64,000 bases of DNA from Aestuariivita sp. (GCA_018401465.1 JAGYKE010000004.1:2077857-2141856), one strand, 5' to 3'; positions 38,379-46,462 are shown, counted from the stretch's first letter. Numbers and translations: made by a program. Notes: a model not told the origin generated them from the letters alone.

Positions 38379-38719
38379 CATGTCTGCTTGCGGTCGATCA
38401 CGCCGATCTCGTCCAGAAAGCGGCCAAGTTCGCCCAAGACCTGACTTTCGGGACTGCGGGCTGCCTTGATCGCGTCGAACCGGGCGCGCAGGGCTTCCTT
38501 TTCCTTGCCCTTGCAATCGTTCCAGGGGCGGCCCTGCAACCCCATGACCAGCACGTAATAGGCGATGAAATGGGGCCGCTCCCCGGTTTCGAGAAGGCGC
38601 GCATAGGCCGCATCGGCCCCGAGCGCGCGCAGGTCTTCCGCCGACGCGATCCCGGCGCGGGTGCAGGCGGCCTCGAAGGCCGGGCCGAGATTGCGGATGC
38701 TGGAGACAGGTGTTGCCAT
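38378..38719 (-). CDS. TfoX C-terminal domain protein
   Basis: A 113-residue protein matching the TfoX/Sxy C-terminal domain: SSIRNLGPAFEAACTRAGI followed by AEDLRALGADAAYARLLETG, the helix-hairpin-helix-like fold. The N-terminal domain of full TfoX is absent, so competence regulation should not be assumed. The rest (IAYYVLVMGLQGRPWND) is the DUF-like continuation seen in many proteobacterial single-domain members. I chose the ATG at 38719 (MATPVSSIRNLG); the longer frame adds unlikely sequence. Confidence 0.8.
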   Translation of the reverse strand: MATPVSSIRNLGPAFEAACTRAGIASAEDLRALGADAAYARLLETGERPHFIAYYVLVMGLQGRPWNDCKGKEKEALRARFDAIKAARSPESQVLGELGRFLDEIGVIDRKQT

Positions 38720-38835
38720 GGGCGGCAGTTTACGGCGCGCGACGCCTCCTGTCACCGGGGCCAAGTCTTGTGCGGCCCTGTCTTTCGGTCTAGTCCGACA
38801 CCACGATGCGCAACGTCAAGCGGGGGACCGGCAGG

Positions 38836-39651
38836 ATGAGCCTGATCCGACGGCTGTTCTACAAGGGCCGCAAGTATTACGATGACGATTTCGATTGGGA
38901 GAACTACACCGCCGACAGCTATGAACGGCGGTTGAAGGGCGATGTCGAAAGCAAGTTTCAGGCACGTTCAAGCGAAGGGCAGCTGCGCTTCGACGCGGCG
39001 ACCGGGCGGCTTGATACACAAGGTGCGGAACTGCACCCCAACCAGATTCTCATCCTGGAAGCGGCCGGGCGGCTGCAGCCGTCCTCGGTCCACGAGGTGG
39101 GTTGCGGCGGGGGCGACCACATCGCCACGATGCAGCGGCTGTTCCCGCAGATCCATTGCACCGGCGGCGACCGGGGGGCAAGCCAGCTGCGTCTTGCGCG
39201 GCGTCTTCATCCCGACATGGACGGAAGACTTGCCCTGCAGGACATCACCATGCCCTTTTCGCGGCATTGGCCGCAGGCGGACTTGGTCTATACGCAGGCC
39301 GTGCTGATGCACATTCACACTGCCGTCAGCCATTTCGTCGGGCTTGCCAACATGTTCGCGCAGGCGCGCAATCAGGTCCTGCTGATGGAAAACCAGCAAT
39401 GCCACGACTTCGTCTCGGACGTGCGGCGCCTGCATGAGGGCGGGCATCTGGCCTGGGACGACCTGCATCTTTACCTGTTCGAAGGCTCGACCGGGGCGCG
39501 GGCGATGCTGGCCTCGCGCGTGACGCTCGATCTGCCGGTGCTGGACAGCGACGCGCAGCTGCGCGCGGGGCTCAAACCTTCCGCCCGGCGTCTCAAGCGG
39601 TCGGCCGAAGACAGCGCACGCGGCATCTTCGGGTTTTCACCCGCCGACTAG
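38836..39651 (+). CDS. Class I SAM-dependent methyltransferase
   Basis: A 271-residue protein with a Rossmann methyltransferase core: VHEVGCGGGDHIATMQRLFP near residue 86 is the SAM-binding loop, followed by CTGGDRGASQLRLAR and the later ADLVYTQAVLMHIH segment. The acceptor is unknown. GGGGGA eight bases before the ATG at 38836 supports that start; an upstream ATG at 38806 would add ten residues. It is the last intact core-type gene before the accessory patch. Confidence 0.75.
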   Translation: MSLIRRLFYKGRKYYDDDFDWENYTADSYERRLKGDVESKFQARSSEGQLRFDAATGRLDTQGAELHPNQILILEAAGRLQPSSVHEVGCGGGDHIATMQRLFPQIHCTGGDRGASQLRLARRLHPDMDGRLALQDITMPFSRHWPQADLVYTQAVLMHIHTAVSHFVGLANMFAQARNQVLLMENQQCHDFVSDVRRLHEGGHLAWDDLHLYLFEGSTGARAMLASRVTLDLPVLDSDAQLRAGLKPSARRLKRSAEDSARGIFGFSPAD

Positions 39652-40118
39652 GCGGACCGGAAACGAGCTGTCAGTGCAACACGTGACCGGCAGTCGGGCC
39701 GCAAACATCATCGGTCTGATTTGGAACGCGGGATAAGTGATTGCGTCCGCAGAATACCGCTGCGGGCGCATCCTTTTACGCTTGGGACCTGCTTGGTGGC
39801 TGCAGGTGCGACCCTATCAGCTTGCTCCCAGAACAGGTGCGCATTCGAATGTTGCCGAAAGTGCAGCACGGTTCTTGCCGCGGGCATTGTTCATGGTGCA
39901 GGTCTGAGGTGCTGCAACCGCGCCACCAAAGGGGATGGTCCAGCCCAGGCTGACCATGTCCTGCTCCAAGCCTGCAACGCCGTAGTCTGTACGGCTCCAA
40001 TCAAGGGAGAGAATTCCCGGCATCCCGCGCTGAGAGAGATCATAGGACACACCGACAGAAGATTGACGGATGGGGGCTGTGTTGCCATCTTGGTCAGCCG
40101 ACGAGAATGCCCCGAACA
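39652..40118. other. Gene-poor left edge of the accessory patch
   Basis: 467 bases without a gene of normal coding character on the plus strand. The minus strand carries a possible outer-membrane protein remnant (39817-40118). No duplicated piece of tRNA-Asn was seen here. The stretch ends exactly where the IS3 element begins. Confidence 0.5.
39817..40118 (-). pseudogene. Possible C-terminal remnant of an outer-membrane beta-barrel protein cut by the IS
   Basis: About 100 codons are open on the minus strand from the IS boundary to a stop at 39817. The segment has three amphipathic, beta-strand-like stretches (SVGVSYDLS, GILSLDWSRTDYG, QDMVSLGWTIPFGG) of the kind that end outer-membrane barrels, followed by a cysteine-containing tail. 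The 5' part is missing and the first codons come from the IS end. No specific family could be named; it could also be a chance frame. Confidence 0.3.
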
Positions 40119-40158
40119 TTGAGCTACTCCCCAACTCTTGGACAGATTCCCGGGTTGA

Positions 40159-41013
40159 TTAAGCTACTGCCTGCACCTGCTGATCGGTTTCAATGCGGTT
40201 AAAGTAGGCCACGGCGGGCGGCTGTCCGCCATGGGCAGTGTGAGGGCGTTGGTGGTTGTAGAAGGTGATCCAGCGCCCGATGCCGACCCGAGCCTGCGAC
40301 CCCGTTTCCCAGGCGTGCAGATAGACGCATTCATACTTCAAGGACCGCCACAGCCGCTCGATGAAGATGTTGTCGATGCAGCGTCCTTTGCCATCCATCG
40401 AGATCCGGGTGCCGACCCTTTTCAGCCGGTCGGTCCAGGCGAAGGACGTGAACTGCGACCCTTGATCGGTGTTCATGATCTCGGGCGGGCCGAACTTGTG
40501 GATCGCCTCGTTCAAAGCCTCCACGCAGAAGTCGGCTTCCAGCGTGTTCGATATCCGCCAGGCCAAGACCTTCCGGGTATACCAGTCCATGATGGCGACC
40601 AGATAGAGGAATCCGCGGCGCATCGGGATGTAGGTGATGTCGGCACACCAGACCTGATTGGGCCGCTCCACACGCAGACCGCCGAGCAGATAAGGGTAGG
40701 TCTTGTGCCCCTTCGCGGGCCTGCTGGTATCGGGCGACTGGTAAATCGGCATCAAGCGCATGAGCCGCATCAGTCGACGAATGCGCTTGTAGTTCACAAC
40801 ATACCCCTCGTTCCGCAGGTGCCACGTCATCTGCTGGACGCCGTAAAACGGCGTTTCGAGGAACTGCTTGTCGATCACCACCATGAGGTCGAGGTTCATC
40901 GCCGTCTCGCCCATCAGTTCGTAGTAGAACGATGACCGTGCGATCGACAGCAGGCGGCATTGCGCCCCGACCGACAGGCTCGGGTGGTTCTTCTCGATCA
41001 TCCCGCGCCTCAC
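40159..41013 (-). CDS. IS3-family transposase OrfB (DDE integrase core)
   Basis: About 284 residues. An HTH_21 segment (HPSLSVGAQCRLLSIARSSF) precedes an rve integrase core with the catalytic triad: Asp in WCADITYIPM, Asp in MNTDQGSQF and Glu in FIERLWRSLKYE. The C-terminal YNHQRPHTAHGGQPPAVAY is standard for IS3 members. Stand-alone translation could start at the GTG overlapping the orfA stop (41013), but the active enzyme is normally the OrfAB fusion made by -1 frameshifting, for which a slippery site lies just upstream. Confidence 0.93.
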   Translation of the reverse strand: MRRGMIEKNHPSLSVGAQCRLLSIARSSFYYELMGETAMNLDLMVVIDKQFLETPFYGVQQMTWHLRNEGYVVNYKRIRRLMRLMRLMPIYQSPDTSRPAKGHKTYPYLLGGLRVERPNQVWCADITYIPMRRGFLYLVAIMDWYTRKVLAWRISNTLEADFCVEALNEAIHKFGPPEIMNTDQGSQFTSFAWTDRLKRVGTRISMDGKGRCIDNIFIERLWRSLKYECVYLHAWETGSQARVGIGRWITFYNHQRPHTAHGGQPPAVAYFNRIETDQQVQAVA

Positions 41014-41303
41014 TTGCCGGTCCAGGGCTTGAGCTTTCTGGACAAAAAATCGTTGGCCACAGCCAGCTCCCCGATCTTTGCATGCAGCGACCGCACCGTG
41101 TCCTCGTCGATCTCGGGCGCTCTCTTGCCACCACGCTCAAAGATGTCAGCCGCGCCCTCCAGAAGAGCCTTCTTCCACTGATGGATCATCGTAGGATGCA
41201 CGCCATATTCGGCGGCCAGCTCCGACACCGTGCGCTCGCCCTTCACGGCCTCCAGCGCCACGCGAGCTTTGAACCCCGCGTCATGGTTCCTGCGTTTCTT
41301 CAT
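41010..41303 (-). CDS. IS3-family transposase OrfA
   Basis: A 97-residue helix-turn-helix protein (Tnp_1 type) that binds the IS ends: KKRRNHDAGFKARVALEAVKG, then SELAAEYGVHPTMIHQWKKALL, then a leucine-zipper-like C terminus. Its stop overlaps the orfB frame. A slippery TTTTTTG 31 bases before the end allows fusion with OrfB. Confidence 0.92.
   Translation of the reverse strand: MKKRRNHDAGFKARVALEAVKGERTVSELAAEYGVHPTMIHQWKKALLEGAADIFERGGKRAPEIDEDTVRSLHAKIGELAVANDFLSRKLKPWTGK
41043..41049 (-). promoter_or_regulatory. Candidate -1 frameshift signal (T TTT TTG) of the IS
   Basis: On the minus strand the heptamer is read T TTT TTG in the orfA frame (codons GAT TTT TTG). A -1 slip continues FFVQKAQALDRQVRRG directly into orfB with no stop. 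This fits the X XXY YYZ rule of IS3 elements. No stimulatory structure was identified by eye. Confidence 0.65.
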
Positions 41304-41338
41304 GTTCTGATCTCCTCGTTCTCGGAGACCAGCAGACG

Positions 41339-43264
41339 TCAGATCATAGCTTGCGTCACTGTCCGATTTTCGGGGAGCAGCTCAACGTGAACTACCAAAA
41401 GTCGAGATTCCCATCCTTTAAAGCTATGCAAAGTCGTTGCTTTGACGCGCGCATCTCCCATGAAGAACGCCATCTTCTTCCTAGTCTGTTCAAGCCTCTT
41501 TTGCTCGAATGTATGGACCGTGCTTACACGGCTGTAGGTGGCTAGTTCGTCAACAACTTTGCGTCCGAAATTTGTATCGTTGCATATGAAAGTTATATCC
41601 GCGTTCGCGAGCCCTGCCTTTCCAGTTTCACGCATCATAGCAAGCGTAGCATCTACACATTGGCGCTCGGCATTCTCTGGATCGCATTGAATCCATTTGA
41701 GCGCGCAAGGCTCGATTTCCAAATTTCCTTGAGCCAAATCTGGAAGGTCAATCATGTCCTTAGGTAGAAACCTGATTGCGAACTCTTGTGCGGCCTTGAG
41801 CGCGTCTAACGGAAGCCGATAGCTTACTTCAAGCCTAGCCCAGTCGCCGGTGAAACCTGCACCGGTCATGGCTTCATCAGTCCAGCTGCGGGCGGTCCCA
41901 TAGATATCCTGGGTGGTATCTGCCACGAGCAACATCTCGGCATCAGGTTTCCGGCTGTTTCGAAGGGCGCTCCACCACAAGGGGAGAAAGTCCTGTCCCT
42001 CATCCAAAAGGATAGCATCGTACTTCGGAGTGTCGGGGCTCTTGGCGGCATCAGCAGCCAGGGTCGGCACATCAACGTTCAAGATCGGCTTGAGAACCGT
42101 GTTGAGCTCTTGAACCAGAGGCTTCAGAAGCTCCTTCTCCCTCGCTTTTGGCAATTTCTGATCGATAATGCGATCAATTGCAGCATTTAATCGCCGCACT
42201 GGCTCGAAGAGCGCATAATAGGCTTCTCGCGTGTCATCGGATGCAATACAACAATCGCGACACCACTCATGAAAGTTAGCGAAGACAACATTATCCATTT
42301 TTCTACGACCGGACACGTTTCGAGCGACGAGATCTCGAAGGTAATGCCACAAGGTAATATTGTAGGAAACGAGCAATACAGACTTGCCATCCGCCAACAG
42401 ACGAGCTGCTCTTGCAGCTAGAACAAGTGACTTCCCGGATCCAGCCGGCCCCTTGATCCGCCTATATCCGGAAGGGTTGCGCTCTTCCGCATATTTACGT
42501 TGCTTGCTATCGAGCTTTATGGGATTTCGCTGCTCTTTTGCGAAATCGGGTTCAACGAGCCAGCCGCGCAAGTCATCAGCAAGTCCTGGTCGCATAATCC
42601 CAGAATGAGACAGCGTTGCGTCCGGAAAAATTGCTGTAAGGTTGTTGCTCATCAACTCCTGGCGCCCACTTACCGGCAGATACCGACCGGCCGACTTGGC
42701 TTCACTGTCACCAAGAAAATGCTTTTGTAGCGCGCGCACGCGTTCACTTTCTGCAAAGGGAAAAATCACACCACCTGTGATGGCAGCAAAACCCGACTTC
42801 TGCTGCAGTCGCGGGCAATAAAGATTGAATATACTTTTCTTGTATCGAGAAATTGCAGCGAAAGGGTTACTTCTTTCGAGGGAGAAATCACGCTCATCCT
42901 TACGCGCCCAAAGTTCGACACGATCTTCACCGATACGCTTCGGGAAATATTCCATAGCATCGAGGTTCCAGTCTTTGACCTCAAAGACAGCAATGCCTTT
43001 ATTTGGATGTAATAAGACAAAATCTGGGCGCAGACCATTCAGATGGGGTTGAACATAGATTTCCCATTTGCGGTCAAGTTGTTGATGAAAAAATTCAAAT
43101 ACCATCCTTTCACCCTGCGTCAACTCTTGACGCAGATTCGAAAACTCCTCCAGTGGGGGTTCGATCAAACGCTGATGAGGTTCAGGTAAAGGCTCGGAAA
43201 TTCTGTCGGCAAGTGGCAAGGAGCCAAGCCGTAACGGCTGCTTGGAAATCGGAAGTTCAGACAA
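41339..43264 (-). CDS. NERD-nuclease/SF1 helicase, 3' end replaced by IS sequence
   Basis: The open frame gives 641 residues. Residues about 45-150 resemble a NERD nuclease-related domain with PD-(D/E)xK-like residues (RPDFVLLHPNKG then FEVKDW). From about 265 it is a UvrD/Rep-type superfamily 1 helicase: Walker A GPAGSGKS near 273, Walker B ILLDEGQDF near 418, LEVSYRLP, and TTLHSFKGWESRLLVV near 615. The last 13 residues are encoded by the IS end, so motif VI and the true C terminus are lost. Start is a TTG with AGGGGGG 11 bases upstream, or an unseen alternative. Base composition is clearly more AT-rich than the neighbours, indicating transfer. NERD-helicase proteins occur in plasmids and defence islands; a defence role is inference. 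Confidence 0.8.
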   Translation of the reverse strand: MSELPISKQPLRLGSLPLADRISEPLPEPHQRLIEPPLEEFSNLRQELTQGERMVFEFFHQQLDRKWEIYVQPHLNGLRPDFVLLHPNKGIAVFEVKDWNLDAMEYFPKRIGEDRVELWARKDERDFSLERSNPFAAISRYKKSIFNLYCPRLQQKSGFAAITGGVIFPFAESERVRALQKHFLGDSEAKSAGRYLPVSGRQELMSNNLTAIFPDATLSHSGIMRPGLADDLRGWLVEPDFAKEQRNPIKLDSKQRKYAEERNPSGYRRIKGPAGSGKSLVLAARAARLLADGKSVLLVSYNITLWHYLRDLVARNVSGRRKMDNVVFANFHEWCRDCCIASDDTREAYYALFEPVRRLNAAIDRIIDQKLPKAREKELLKPLVQELNTVLKPILNVDVPTLAADAAKSPDTPKYDAILLDEGQDFLPLWWSALRNSRKPDAEMLLVADTTQDIYGTARSWTDEAMTGAGFTGDWARLEVSYRLPLDALKAAQEFAIRFLPKDMIDLPDLAQGNLEIEPCALKWIQCDPENAERQCVDATLAMMRETGKAGLANADITFICNDTNFGRKVVDELATYSRVSTVHTFEQKRLEQTRKKMAFFMGDARVKATTLHSFKGWESRLLVVHVELLPENRTVTQAMI

Positions 43265-43537
43265 GCTACGGGTACCCCCCCTATGGGCTTAGAAGTCGAC
43301 ATCCCTAAGGTTTGTATGCCGGTCGACGGCAAGATCGTCTGAATCGGCTTGATGGACAAGCAAACTTTCGTTTTGGGCAGCATGTGCGGTTGCGGAGGCT
43401 GCCTTAGCCATGAGGTTCAGAATGCGATGCCGCAGGTTATCTGCCCAGTAGGGTGATTTTTAAGCCTAATGTCCAAACTGCCGTGCCGCTTTTGTGGAGT
43501 GTGCGCCTTGACTGCCGGCATGCGCATAATGGACGTA

Positions 43538-43591
43538 TTCGCCGTTCGCCGTTCGCCGTTCGCCGTTCGCCGTTCGCCGTTCGCCGTTCGC
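43538..43591. repeat. Heptanucleotide tandem repeat (TTCGCCG)x7 plus partial copy
   Basis: Seven perfect copies of TTCGCCG followed by TTCGC. Because seven is not a multiple of three, all three frames cycle together. No protein-coding context is evident on either strand. Copy number probably varies between strains. Confidence 0.95.
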
Positions 43592-43970
43592 TTACCGAAA
43601 TGCCATCAAAATTTGCCAATGATTCGGCGCGGGGTGACCCAGGTCGCCCCCTGATTTTGGAAATCTTCGTAGAAGCGTTTGATCTCAGGCTAGGAAGGCC
43701 TACCCCTCGGCTTAGGTCAGACAGTACGCGTTATTCCCCTACAGGACATTTTTGATGGGCAATCAGACGGCCTAGAAATGGCCTTTGGACGAAGCGGCGC
43801 CCGAGGTCCCGGCCGGCATGGCGGCTCATCAGTGCATGCATGGGTATAGTTCGCACTGAACGTCCGCAGTCTTCGAGCGGCTGTTAGGGTTTTCCTTCGT
43901 GTGACGTCCATCGAAAGCAGCCGAAGCGCCGATCTGCCTTTTCAGAGTTCCGCTATAGTTCCGCGAAATG

Positions 43971-44006
43971 AAAAGCCCCTCGCTGCCTGGCAATGAGGGG
44001 GCTTTC
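43971..44006 (-). terminator. Intrinsic terminator after tRNA-Asn
   Basis: On the minus strand AAAGCCCCCTC pairs with GAGGGGCTTTT around a loop of about 13 bases, followed by TTTTCATTT. It lies 26 bases past the tRNA 3' end. Confidence 0.85.
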
Positions 44007-44031
44007 AACATCCTGACTTTACGAGGATTTT

Positions 44032-44106
44032 TGGCTCCGGCGGTAGGGATCGAACCTACGACCAATTGATTAACAGTCAACTGCTCTACCGCTGAGCTAC
44101 GCCGGA
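44032..44106 (-). tRNA. tRNA-Asn(GTT)
   Basis: 75 bases including encoded CCA. The acceptor stem TCCGGCG pairs with CGCCGGA, the anticodon loop CTGTTAA gives GTT, and the T loop is TTCGATC. tRNA-Asn 3' ends are common integration sites, and the accessory patch lies on its 3' side, but no duplicated tRNA end was seen. Confidence 0.97.
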
Positions 44107-44184
44107 ACACCAGCGGCCCTATAGCAACCCCCGAATCCGGCGTCCAGAGGGCGTGGCGCATTTTTTCGGCCCTGTGCGCTGCCG

Positions 44185-45099
44185 TCAGGTCAGGGCGAAG
44201 ACGGCCCCGGCTGACAGCGCGGGCGACGGGCGGACCCGCTCGCGGCCTGTGAGGTCGACGAGGTGGGCAAAGACGTTGCGTTCGGCCGCACCGAGAAGCG
44301 CCTTGGGTGTTTCGGTGTAGATGGCCTCCGCCAGCGCGCGCGCGGTGGCCGGGCCGCGCGACAGGGCTGACAGGATCTCGGCCTCGCGCCCCTCGCGGTG
44401 GGCGATCAGCCAGTCGAGCCGCCCGCCCGGGTCGGTCACCGCCGCGCCGTGGCCGGGGTAGAAGACGCGCCAGTCCTGCGCGCGCAGGCGTCGGCACGAG
44501 GCCATAAAGTCAGTCAGGTCCCCGTCGGGCGGCGAGACCAGCGAACTGGCCCAGCCCATCACGTGATCGGCGGTGAACAGCGCGTTGCCCAGCGCCAGCG
44601 CGATGTGGTTGCCCATGTGGCCCGGCGTATGCACGACGCGCAGCGACCAGCCTTCGCCGCTGATCTCGTCCCCTTCGGCCAAACGATGGTCGGGCAGGAA
44701 GGCGGTGTCCACGCCTTCGCCGCCGCCGGCCAGACCGGCCTCGGCCAGCTGTGTCATGACCGCGCTGCGCCCCGCCTGCGCGTCGCCGAAGGCCAGAACC
44801 GGTGCCCCCGTCGCCGCGGCAAGCGGGCGCGCCAGCGGCGAATGGTCGATATGGGCATGCGTCACCACGATCCGGGTGATGCGCTGGCCGGGGCCGACGG
44901 CGGCGAGGATCGCGTCCAGATGCGCCGCGCTGTCGGGGCCGGGGTCGATCACGGCCAGATCACCATGCCCCACGAGATAGGTGTTCGTCCCCCGCCATGT
45001 CATCGGCGAGGGATTCGGCGCCACGATCCGCCGGACGCCGTCTCCGACCGTTTCGGCCATCCCGGGAACCGGGTCGAAATCTTCGGGCAGCGTCGGCAT
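44185..45099 (-). CDS. MBL-fold metallo-hydrolase (LACTB2-like)
   Basis: A 304-residue metallo-beta-lactamase-fold hydrolase. The metal site THAHIDHSP is near residue 80, HTPGHMGNH near 155 and TADHVMGW near 170. A C-terminal winged-helix-like region (about 225-300, LSRGPATARALAEAIYTETP) puts it with LACTB2/RNase Z-like proteins. Substrate unknown: thioester, glyoxalase-type or nucleic acid are possible. GAGGAAG four bases before the ATG at 45099 selects that start over 45114. Divergent from the histidine kinase gene with 40 bases between. Confidence 0.88.
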   Translation of the reverse strand: MPTLPEDFDPVPGMAETVGDGVRRIVAPNPSPMTWRGTNTYLVGHGDLAVIDPGPDSAAHLDAILAAVGPGQRITRIVVTHAHIDHSPLARPLAAATGAPVLAFGDAQAGRSAVMTQLAEAGLAGGGEGVDTAFLPDHRLAEGDEISGEGWSLRVVHTPGHMGNHIALALGNALFTADHVMGWASSLVSPPDGDLTDFMASCRRLRAQDWRVFYPGHGAAVTDPGGRLDWLIAHREGREAEILSALSRGPATARALAEAIYTETPKALLGAAERNVFAHLVDLTGRERVRPSPALSAGAVFALT

Positions 45100-45139
45100 G
45101 CGTCTTCCTCTCATCCGGGCGCGGGGCTAGACTTAGACC

Positions 45140-46462
45140 ATGTTCTTTCGCTGGCTCAAACAATATCTGCCGCGCGGGCTTTACGGGCGGGCCGCCCTGA
45201 TCCTGATCCTGCCGGTCGTCGTGCTGCAGATCGTGGTGTCGGTGGCCTTCGTTCAGCGTCATTTCGAGGACGCGACGATCCAGATGACCCAGACGGTCCT
45301 GCGTGAGCTGACCCTTGTCCTCGACCGGATGGAAGGTGCGTCCGATGCCGGGGCCGCGCTTGCCTCTGTGACCGATCTCGGCGCGGCGCTGGCGCTGGGG
45401 CTGGATTTCGTTGACCCCGCCGCCGCGCCCTTGGCCGATGCGATCCGCTGGTACGATTTCACGGGCTACATTCTCGCGGGGGAGTTGCGGGCGGCGCTCC
45501 CGCAGATGCGCGCGGTCGATCTGCCTGACAGCCGCCAGGCGCTGATCTATCTGAACGATCCGCGCGGCGTGCTGCGCATCGCGGTCGAACGGCGCAGCCT
45601 GTCGCCCTACAACCCGCACCAGCTTCTGGTGACGATGGTCTTTTTCGGGGTGCTGATGACGGTGATCGCCTATCTCTACCTGCGCAACCAACTCCGCCCG
45701 ATCACCCGGCTCGCCGCCGCCGCGCAGGCCTTCGGACGGGGCCGCAGCGTGCCCTATTCCCCCTCGGGCGCGGTCGAGGTGCGCGCGGCGGGGCATGCCT
45801 TTCTCGACATGCGGGGGCGGATCGAACGGCAGATCGAACAGCGCACCATGATGCTGTCGGGGGTGAGCCATGACCTGCGCACGCCGCTCACCCGGCTGAA
45901 GCTGGCGCTGAGCCTCATGGACGGGGACGAGGCGGCGCCCATGCTCAAGGATGTGGATGAGATGGAGCGTCTGGTGACCGAATTCCTCAACTTCGCGAAG
46001 GGCGCGACCGAAGGGGAGCCCGAACCTGCCGACCTTCTGGAACTGGTCCGTGCGGTGGTGGCCGATCACGTCCGCATGGGCCACGACGTGACCTTGGCCG
46101 AAATGGCGGGGCAGGGCGGTATGGTGCTTCTGCGCCCTGCCGCGATCCGGCGGGCGCTCGACAACCTGATCGGCAATGCGCTGCGGTATGGCACAAGGGC
46201 CGAGGTGTCGGTCGCCTTTCTTGAGACCGCCTGCCGCCTGCGGGTCGAGGATGACGGCCCCGGCATCCCCGAGGACCGCCGCGCCGAGGCGCTGAAGCCC
46301 TTCACCCGGCTCGACCCCGCGCGCAACCAGGATCGCGGGTCGGGAGTGGGCCTTGGCCTTGCCATTGCCATGGACATCGCGCGCGCCCATGGCGGCACGC
46401 TGCGGCTGGGCCGGTCCGACCGGCTGGGGGGCTTGCAGGCGGATATCGTGATCGCGCGGTAG
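45140..46462 (+). CDS. Sensor histidine kinase (EnvZ/OmpR class), orphan
   Basis: A 440-residue membrane histidine kinase. Two membrane helices (about 16-38 and 158-178) enclose a periplasmic sensor; then HAMP (about 180-232), a dimerisation box with phospho-acceptor His in SGVSHDLRTPLTRLKLAL near 246, and an ATPase domain with N box DNLIGNALRYG, G1 DDGPGIPEDRR and G2 GSGVGLGLAIAM. No response regulator gene is adjacent. The architecture resembles EnvZ/ActS-type kinases that work with an OmpR-like regulator encoded elsewhere; the signal is unknown. Confidence 0.9.
   Translation: MFFRWLKQYLPRGLYGRAALILILPVVVLQIVVSVAFVQRHFEDATIQMTQTVLRELTLVLDRMEGASDAGAALASVTDLGAALALGLDFVDPAAAPLADAIRWYDFTGYILAGELRAALPQMRAVDLPDSRQALIYLNDPRGVLRIAVERRSLSPYNPHQLLVTMVFFGVLMTVIAYLYLRNQLRPITRLAAAAQAFGRGRSVPYSPSGAVEVRAAGHAFLDMRGRIERQIEQRTMMLSGVSHDLRTPLTRLKLALSLMDGDEAAPMLKDVDEMERLVTEFLNFAKGATEGEPEPADLLELVRAVVADHVRMGHDVTLAEMAGQGGMVLLRPAAIRRALDNLIGNALRYGTRAEVSVAFLETACRLRVEDDGPGIPEDRRAEALKPFTRLDPARNQDRGSGVGLGLAIAMDIARAHGGTLRLGRSDRLGGLQADIVIAR

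Larger units (their letters stand above)
40119..41385 (-). mobile_element. IS3-family insertion sequence, complete
   Basis: About 1267 bases with terminal inverted repeats. The left end begins TTGAGCTACTCCCCAA, and the right end read inward begins TTGAGCTGCTCCCCGA; 21 of the first 27 positions match, including GGACAG at the inner end. It holds orfA and orfB in the usual overlapping arrangement with intact DDE residues, so it may still be active. No flanking direct repeat of 3-5 bases was found (left flank GAACA, right flank CGTGA), which suggests a deletion or rearrangement after insertion. It truncates the nuclease-helicase gene on its right. Confidence 0.93.
43265..44031. other. Gene-free stretch between the helicase gene and tRNA-Asn
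   Basis: 767 bases without a supportable gene. It contains the heptanucleotide tandem repeat (43538-43591) and, at the right, the terminator following tRNA-Asn. Short frames across the repeat encode only repeats such as RRSPFAV or ERRTANG and are not credible genes. It may be debris of an older integration at the tRNA. Confidence 0.5.

Noticed and set aside
39721-40122. A 133-codon plus-strand frame at the left of the IS
   Set aside because: No ribosome site, no domain, composition unlike genes, and it ends at the IS terminus; the minus strand is the better, though weak, candidate.
43538-43591. Heptamer array considered as a CRISPR remnant
   Set aside because: Units are contiguous with no spacers and no cas genes are present in the window.
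43437-43755. Short frames across the heptamer array encoding RRSPFAV or ERRTANG repeats
   Set aside because: All frames cycle because the unit is seven bases; there is no conserved flanking coding sequence.
39652-44106. Integrative element with att sites at tRNA-Asn
   Set aside because: No integrase gene and no second copy of the tRNA-Asn 3' end was seen between 39.6 and 44.0 kb; an island is suggested only by composition and content.
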